Origin: an uncultured Porphyromonadaceae bacterium
GTDB lineage: Bacteria > Bacteroidota > Bacteroidia > Bacteroidales > Muribaculaceae
NCBI GenBank assembly: GCA_947174225.1
Contig: CAMWIF010000028.1
Location: forward strand, 1-12,824
Length of the DNA: 12,824 nt
Reading direction: 5' to 3'
The translations under genes were made by a program, and so were the position numbers. Within the stretch, counting starts at the first letter, position 1. Each line of letters opens with the position of its first letter. Positions 8,460 through 12,824 of this stretch are shown piece by piece. Below the pieces are notes generated by a model. The model saw only the letters and a program-made list of their open reading frames with translations, ran no database searches and was not told where the DNA came from.

Positions 8460-9938
8460 ATGGATAGAATGAAACATAGCTTGATTTTCATAATGTTGAT
8501 AGTGATCGCTTTCGGGGCAGAGGGTGCGGAGTCGATGCATCTCTCTCTCCCGGAGGCAATTGCCCGGGCACGCACCAACAGTGTGGATGCCGAAGTGGCG
8601 CTCAACCAGCTTAAAAGTGCCTATTGGGGCTATCGTTCCTATCGGGCGGAACTTCTGCCGGAGGTTGCGTTTCGCGGCACAGTGCCCTCTTACCGTAGGC
8701 AATATAGCTCCTATATGAATAGCGAAGGTAGCTATACCTTTGTGCCAAACAATTATCTTCAGATGCAGGGTGAAGTCTCTGTGGCGCAGAATATATGGCT
8801 TACCGGAGGAACGGTGTCGGTCAACACTTCGCTCGACTTCTACCGGCAGATGGGGAGAGGCGCTTACAACCGCTATATGTCTATCCCTGTGGCTATAACC
8901 CTCAACCAGCCTATTTTCGGCGTGAACCATATAAAATGGGACCGCAAGATAGAACCTGTGAGATATGAGGAGGCTAAGGCACGCTATCTGAGCGACACGG
9001 AGGATGTGGCAACCTCAGCCATACAGTATTATTTCGCGCTCCTTATGGCAAGGGAGAATCATGCCATTGCACGTCAGAATCTTGAACAGGCGGAGCGTCT
9101 TTATGAGGTGGCAAAGGAGAAACGAGATATGGGGCGCATAAGTCGCAACGACCTCCTCCAGATGGAGCTTAACCTTCTGAATGCCAAAACGGATATGACT
9201 GATTGCGAGAGTAATCTTAAAAGCAACGTCTTTCAGCTATGTACCTTCCTTGACCTTGATCTTGATACGCAGATAGAGGCTGAGATTCCTCTCGATGTGC
9301 CCGACGTGCATATTGTCTATGACGATGCTTACGAGAAGGCAATGGCAAATAACAAGTTTGCCAAGCAGATGCTCCGTTATCAGCTTGAAGCGGATTATCA
9401 GGTGGCACGTGCAAAGGGTGCGCAGCGTGAGATCAATCTTTTTGCACAGATTGGCTACACCGGCACTGACCGTGACTTCTCAGGTGCTTACCATAGCCTT
9501 AAAGATAATCAGGTGGTGGAGATAGGGTTTGAGATACCGTTGGTTGACTGGGGAAGGCGCAAGGGACAGGTGAAGGTGGCGGAGAGTAACCGTAAACTTG
9601 TGGAGAGCCAGGTACGTCAGGAGAATATGAATTTCAGCCGTAACCTATTCATTCTTGTGGAGCAGTATGGCAACCAGCTTCAGCAGCTTCAGACGGCGAA
9701 ACGAGCAGATGAGATAGCGGCACAGCGTTACGCCACGAATGTGGAGACCTTCCTTATCGGCAAGATCTCAACGCTCGACCTTAACGACTCGCGTGTGAAG
9801 AAGGATGAGGCACGCAGGGAGTATGTGAATGAGCTTTACCGCTTCTGGCTCTACTATTACCAGATACGCAGTATTACGCTTTGGGATTACCAGCGCAACT
9901 CAGCAATAGAATTTGATGATATGGTCATCAGCAAATAG
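8460..9938 (+). CDS. TolC-family outer-membrane efflux protein
   Basis: Outer-membrane channel of the TolC/OEP family, 492 residues, expected to trimerise and provide the exit duct for a tripartite export pump. A signal peptide is visible (MKHSLIFIMLIVIAFGAEGAES; cleavage probably near residue 23-25). The start at 8460 gives MDRMKHS...; ATG 8469 is an equally plausible start giving a cleaner signal peptide. Two OEP repeats are seen. The first has LSLPEAIARARTNSVD, then YRAELLPEVAF, then long helices at about 180-260. The second begins near 287, with the typical turn PLVDWGRRKGQVKVAESNRK (360-379) and a long helix at 385-465. No lipobox cysteine is present at the signal cleavage region. It sits 21 nt after B3. 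Family knowledge says TolC partners need a periplasmic adaptor, which is not encoded in this window. Confidence 0.94.
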   Translation: MDRMKHSLIFIMLIVIAFGAEGAESMHLSLPEAIARARTNSVDAEVALNQLKSAYWGYRSYRAELLPEVAFRGTVPSYRRQYSSYMNSEGSYTFVPNNYLQMQGEVSVAQNIWLTGGTVSVNTSLDFYRQMGRGAYNRYMSIPVAITLNQPIFGVNHIKWDRKIEPVRYEEAKARYLSDTEDVATSAIQYYFALLMARENHAIARQNLEQAERLYEVAKEKRDMGRISRNDLLQMELNLLNAKTDMTDCESNLKSNVFQLCTFLDLDLDTQIEAEIPLDVPDVHIVYDDAYEKAMANNKFAKQMLRYQLEADYQVARAKGAQREINLFAQIGYTGTDRDFSGAYHSLKDNQVVEIGFEIPLVDWGRRKGQVKVAESNRKLVESQVRQENMNFSRNLFILVEQYGNQLQQLQTAKRADEIAAQRYATNVETFLIGKISTLDLNDSRVKKDEARREYVNELYRFWLYYYQIRSITLWDYQRNSAIEFDDMVISK

Positions 9939-10209
9939 TCATTATGCCATACGCTTGATTATGGAATAGTATATTATGGAAGGGTAATCTCTGAATCGTC
10001 TCATTTGCGGAATAGTAAATTAATTAGCTGTTCCATAGTGGATTACATTCCTGATTTTGATTGGTAATATTAGGTGATTAGAGATTGTAGTGCTTCAGGC
10101 AGGGGCGATTCGGAGATCGTCCTTCCATAACTGTTGCCTTACAAAAGACGATACGAGGACGATATGAATCATTTTAGACAATTGGCATGAAATTATTTTA
10201 GTAAGTGAC
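9939..10209. promoter_or_regulatory. Intergenic region between the TolC gene and permease A4, probable regulatory zone
   Basis: This 271-nt AT-rich stretch is the only long gap in the window and the most likely place for a second promoter serving A4-B4 onward. It contains TTATGGAA at 9959-9966 and 9974-9981, its complement TTCCATAA at 10123-10130, and the related TTCCATA at 10031-10037. GGAATAGTA occurs twice (9963-9971 and 10010-10018). ATCGTCC (10116-10122) and GGACGAT (10157-10163) form an inverted pair, and GACGATA is repeated at 10147 and 10158. I see no convincing GC-rich hairpin with a T-run after the TolC stop, and no clear Bacteroides-type TAnnTTTG element. The regulatory role is inference from length and repeats. 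Confidence 0.5.
10155..10159 (+). promoter_or_regulatory. Shine-Dalgarno-like GAGGA ahead of the first of three repeated start codons
   Basis: GAGGA lies 4 nt before the ATG at 10164, which opens an eight-codon mini reading frame and not the A4 gene itself. The A4 start at 10210 has only a weak upstream purine run (GTAAGTGAC). The placement suggests ribosomes could load at the mini frame and re-initiate at A4; this is inference. Confidence 0.3.
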
Positions 10210-10232
10210 ATGAATTACTTTAGACAATTATG
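10164..10232 (+). repeat. Three 23-nt-spaced copies of the A-type gene start
   Basis: Start codons at 10164, 10187 and 10210 are spaced exactly 23 nt apart. The first unit matches the true A4 start in 18 of 23 positions (ATGAAT.A.TTTAGACAATT). The middle unit is more decayed (ATGAAATTATTTTAG). Unit 1 encodes MNHFRQLA and stops with TGA at 10188-10190, overlapping the ATG of unit 2 as ATGA. Unit 2 encodes MKLF and stops at TAG 10199-10201. Unit 3 is the real gene (MNYFRQLW...). The copies are not in frame with A4. They may be relics of local duplication or coupled leader frames. Confidence 0.75.
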
Positions 10233-11520
10233 GTATGATATGCGTCATCAGAAGATGATGACCTGGGTGTCGATAAGCGGTACGGCAGTGTCGATCTTCC
10301 TCGTGATGGTATATTTTATGGTCAATAATCTGAAGACTGTGGAAGTGGCTCCGGAACAAGACCGTCAGCGTATATATGGTGGATGGTATATGCACTTGCA
10401 ACCGACACCGGATAACCCGGATCAAAATTTCAGTAGGGCTTCCGGTCTTGACTATTCAGCTGCAAAAACTATCTATGAAGGTTTGGAAGGGGTAGATATG
10501 GTAGCATATGTGAGGAATTTTGATCAGTCAATATCCTTAAAAGAGAAAGGTCAGATCCCTGAGACAGTGGTAACCAAGCAAGTGGATGGTAACTACTGGA
10601 ATTTATTTAAATTCAAATTCGTTGACGGAATGCCTTTCACAGAGGATGATTGTGTCTCTCCTGTCAACAAAATAGTGCTTTCTCAGAGTTTGGCGCATAG
10701 GCTTTTCCAAACAACGGAAGTGTCGGGCAGAGAGGTGCAAAGCAATGGTATTACCTATCTGATATCGGGGGTGGTAGAAGATGTGAATCCTATCTTACAA
10801 AATACGTGGGCAGATGCCTATATGACTCTTAACAATGAGTTCAGAAAAAATACTCGCGACGAGGCGACTAAGCCCTTGGGACCGATAAAGGCATTCCTTT
10901 TATTAGGAGAAGATACGGATCCGGAAACTGTAGGACACCAGATAGAGTTACGATATGTGAAATTAAATTCAGAGCTTGCCAAACACGGCACTAAAGCTGT
11001 CTATCATCAGCAGCCATATGATGCTGAGATGATGGCCACGGAAATTTCAATGGTTCAGGCTCCGGATGTTGCCTGGTCTCATCGAGTACAATTTTTAATC
11101 TACGCTCTGCTTCTTATTCTTCCCGCAGTAAATCTTAGCAGTATGGTCAGAGGCCGTCTTCAACGCAGGATTTCCGAGATTGGGCTACGCAGGGCTTACG
11201 GGGCAAAGCGAAGGGATATTATTAAGCAGCTTTTGGGAGAGAACTTTATAGTGACTTTGGCAGGGGGTGTTATTGGGCTGTCGTTTAGTCTTATCTTTAT
11301 GTCTTTTTTCTCTTCTGAGTTTTTCCCTCTTGTTCAAATTAGGGAGGCTGCTTTTACAGTGAAGATGGCGACTCCCGATTTGGGGATGCTATTTACGTGG
11401 AAATCCTTCTTTATTGCCTTGGGAGGGTGTCTCATACTTAATGTTCTGACTGCTACAGTGCCGGCGTGGCGTGCATCTTTGATCGAACCCGCTGAAGCAA
11501 TTTCAAAATCAAGAACTTAA
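10210..11520 (+). CDS. MacB/FtsX-type ABC permease, A-type subunit 4 (A4)
   Basis: A-type inner-membrane permease of 436 residues. Helix 1 is at about 18-39 and the periplasmic domain at about 41-293. Helices follow at about 295-311, 345-369 and 399-416, with coupling segment EIGLRRAYGAKRRDI (323-337). It groups with A1: shared landmarks are VEVAPE..RQRIYG (44-57), GVVEDVNPIL.NTWAD (187-202), YDAExM (270-275) and PAWRAS. Variable parts are about 58-78 and 100-122. The start at 10210 is chosen because MNYFRQLWYDMRHQKMMTWV aligns with all other A proteins. Two decayed copies of the same start lie directly upstream. It follows a 271-nt gap, so it may begin a separate transcript, and it precedes B4 by 13 nt. 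The DNA reads as more AT-rich than A2/A3. Confidence 0.92.
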   Translation: MNYFRQLWYDMRHQKMMTWVSISGTAVSIFLVMVYFMVNNLKTVEVAPEQDRQRIYGGWYMHLQPTPDNPDQNFSRASGLDYSAAKTIYEGLEGVDMVAYVRNFDQSISLKEKGQIPETVVTKQVDGNYWNLFKFKFVDGMPFTEDDCVSPVNKIVLSQSLAHRLFQTTEVSGREVQSNGITYLISGVVEDVNPILQNTWADAYMTLNNEFRKNTRDEATKPLGPIKAFLLLGEDTDPETVGHQIELRYVKLNSELAKHGTKAVYHQQPYDAEMMATEISMVQAPDVAWSHRVQFLIYALLLILPAVNLSSMVRGRLQRRISEIGLRRAYGAKRRDIIKQLLGENFIVTLAGGVIGLSFSLIFMSFFSSEFFPLVQIREAAFTVKMATPDLGMLFTWKSFFIALGGCLILNVLTATVPAWRASLIEPAEAISKSRT

Positions 11521-11533
11521 AATTTAGAAAGAT

Positions 11534-12808
11534 ATGAAACGTGGTTTGATATCACAAATGAAAAATAATGCCATTGATAACATATGGCTAATAGTGGGGC
11601 TTACAGTTGCGAGTCTTGCTATATGGTTTTTCGGTTCATCTTTATTTACGATACTTCGTTATCGTTTCCTTCCCCTTGGTTTTGATGCGGAGAATGTATT
11701 TGTGTTTGATATTGAACGCATATATAATGAGTCGCCCGAATTCATAGGCACGGGTGAAGACTTTGAAGTGATATATAGTGAGGATCTTAAATCCTTGATT
11801 CGCAGACTACGGGAAAGCCCTAATGTAGAAGCTGCCGCCTTCTCACGTAATGGTGGACTGCCTTACGCAGATGGTTTTGACTCGAAGAAACTCTTTTTGC
11901 CTAAAGGGAATGATACGCTTGTATATTTCGGACACGAACGGGAAATGAGTCCGGAAATGGTGAAAGTGCTGCGTCTTCAGAGTCGCACAGGTAAAGATGC
12001 CGATTATCTACAGAAAAAGCTTGAGCAAGGCGATATGTTGGTCAGCAATGTCTATGTCTATCCGGATTGGACAGAAGGTACTGCCTACGCCAAGGATATT
12101 AATGGTCAATATCCATTAAGAATGAGCTTTAATGAAGATATGGATGAAGTGTTTGTGAAGACACATATCGCTGACGAGATTGAGATCATACGAATGAATG
12201 GTTATGATTATCCGCCCGGAGGCACAATTATTGTTCCAATTGATGAAAAGGCTGTTTTGCCTTGGGTCTATAATGTTGTTGTAAGGGTGAAGCCGGGATG
12301 TGCCGGAAAATTTTATGATGAATTTATGGCTACCCGCGAAATGAGGCAACAAAGAAACGTCAGCTTGTATAATATGCAAGCTCTGAGTGATAGGGGTAGG
12401 GATATTGAACGCAGTGCCGATTTGGATGTCAGACTTTACAGTGTGTTTATTGTCTTTATGCTGATTATAATTTTCCTTGGGTTGTTAGGCACGTTTTGGT
12501 TTCGGATTCAGCAGAGAGTGGGAGAGATTGCTATACGCAGGGTATGTGGCGCATCGCGTTTCGACATATTTCGCCGTCTATTGGGTGAGAGTATGGTTTT
12601 GCTCTTCTGTGCCTCCGGGCTGACGGCTATAATTGGTTGGGTGACGATTCACAAATTGGATTTCAATGATAAATTTACTACCGGAGAATTGATTTGGCTT
12701 GAGGTGGCTACAATGGCTTTGGTGGCTATAGGGATAGTATTGAGTATTCTTGGTCCGGCGTGGATGGCGATGCGCATCAATCCGGCAGAGGCTGTAAAAG
12801 ATGAATGA
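11534..12808 (+). CDS. MacB/FtsX-type ABC permease, B-type subunit 4 (B4)
   Basis: B-type inner-membrane permease of 424 residues, presumed partner of A4 and closest to B1. Helix 1 is at about 18-37 and the periplasmic domain at about 40-300. Helices follow at about 301-322, 352-370 and 386-406, with coupling segment EIAIRRVCGASRFDIFRR (331-348). The B1-like signature MSPEMVKVLRLQSRTGKD (138-155) is clear. Two departures from the other B proteins are visible. The juxtamembrane (N/S)EWR(D/E)N is replaced by NNAIDN (11-16), and the C-terminal YPAWRAM is GPAWMAM (407-413). Neither breaks the frame, and length is normal, so the gene looks intact. It ends 3 nt before the next A-type start, indicating tight coupling to a further pair. 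Confidence 0.92.
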   Translation: MKRGLISQMKNNAIDNIWLIVGLTVASLAIWFFGSSLFTILRYRFLPLGFDAENVFVFDIERIYNESPEFIGTGEDFEVIYSEDLKSLIRRLRESPNVEAAAFSRNGGLPYADGFDSKKLFLPKGNDTLVYFGHEREMSPEMVKVLRLQSRTGKDADYLQKKLEQGDMLVSNVYVYPDWTEGTAYAKDINGQYPLRMSFNEDMDEVFVKTHIADEIEIIRMNGYDYPPGGTIIVPIDEKAVLPWVYNVVVRVKPGCAGKFYDEFMATREMRQQRNVSLYNMQALSDRGRDIERSADLDVRLYSVFIVFMLIIIFLGLLGTFWFRIQQRVGEIAIRRVCGASRFDIFRRLLGESMVLLFCASGLTAIIGWVTIHKLDFNDKFTTGELIWLEVATMALVAIGIVLSILGPAWMAMRINPAEAVKDE

Positions 12809-12811
12809 GTT

Positions 12812-12824
12812 ATGAATTATTTTA
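12812..12824 (+). CDS. Start of a fifth A-type permease gene (A5, 3' truncated by the window edge)
   Basis: Only 13 nt are visible: ATG AAT TAT TTT A, encoding MNYF. This is the invariant opening of the A-type permeases (MNYF in A2 and A4, MNYI in A1, MNYL in A3). It stands 3 nt after the B4 stop, where an A gene is expected from the A-B alternation. The identification rests on position and four codons only. Confidence 0.72.

Noticed and set aside
8376..8930. Minus-strand open frame of 184 codons across the B3 end and tolC start
   Set aside because: It runs through two well-supported coding regions and shows no membrane, motif or signal features of its own.
9939..9990. Rho-independent terminator after the TolC gene
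   Set aside because: No GC-rich stem followed by a T-run is visible; only AT-rich words and repeated ATTATG occur.
688..12808. Pseudogenes among the repeated permeases
   Set aside because: All eight complete copies have similar length (412-436 residues), an intact first helix, periplasmic domain, three C-terminal helices and coupling segment, with no internal stop or frameshift.
1..12824. Mobile element, CRISPR array or phage island as the cause of the repetitive structure
   Set aside because: No transposase, integrase, terminal inverted repeats, target duplications, regular short spacer arrays or tRNA genes were seen; the repetition is accounted for by paralogous permease genes.

Overview
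The window looks like a chromosomal stretch from an anaerobic gut-type Bacteroidota, most likely order Bacteroidales (a Muribaculaceae-, Prevotella- or Bacteroides-like genome). That placement is inference. It rests on moderate GC, mostly weak Shine-Dalgarno signals, the style of the TolC protein, and the MacB/FtsX-type permeases encoded without a fused ATPase. No rRNA, tRNA, CRISPR array, insertion sequence or integrase is visible. All genes lie on the + strand.

Layout: (1) nt 1-633 is the 3' part of a LolD/MacB-type ABC ATPase gene whose start lies before the window. (2) nt 688-8438 holds six MacB-like permease genes in strict alternation, A1-B1-A2-B2-A3-B3. 'A' proteins begin MNYxxQ and carry a C-terminal EIGVRRA(Y/F)GA(R/K)R motif. 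'B' proteins begin MKRxL and carry EIA(I/L)R(R/K)V.GA. (3) nt 8460-9938 encodes a TolC-family outer-membrane efflux protein. (4) nt 9939-10209 is the only sizeable gap (271 nt). It holds repeated TTCCATAA/TTATGGAA words and two abortive copies of the next gene's start. (5) nt 10210-12808 is a fourth pair, A4-B4. (6) At nt 12812 another A-type gene (MNYF...) begins and runs off the window, so the array continues.

By family knowledge, each A/B pair should form a heterodimeric four-plus-four-helix membrane part with large periplasmic domains, comparable to LolC/LolE or a MacB dimer. The pair would be driven by a separate ATPase and could be linked to TolC through a periplasmic adaptor (MacA/HlyD type). 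Only one ATPase and one TolC are visible for at least four pairs, and no adaptor gene is visible, so these partners are probably shared or partly encoded outside the window. The pairs fall into two subtypes, A1B1 with A4B4 and A2B2 with A3B3. This indicates that whole A-B units were duplicated and that partners stayed together.

The most unusual feature is this array: one energising subunit and several paired permeases, with nearly invariant coupling helices but divergent periplasmic parts. The exact 23-bp spaced triplication of the A4 gene start comes second.
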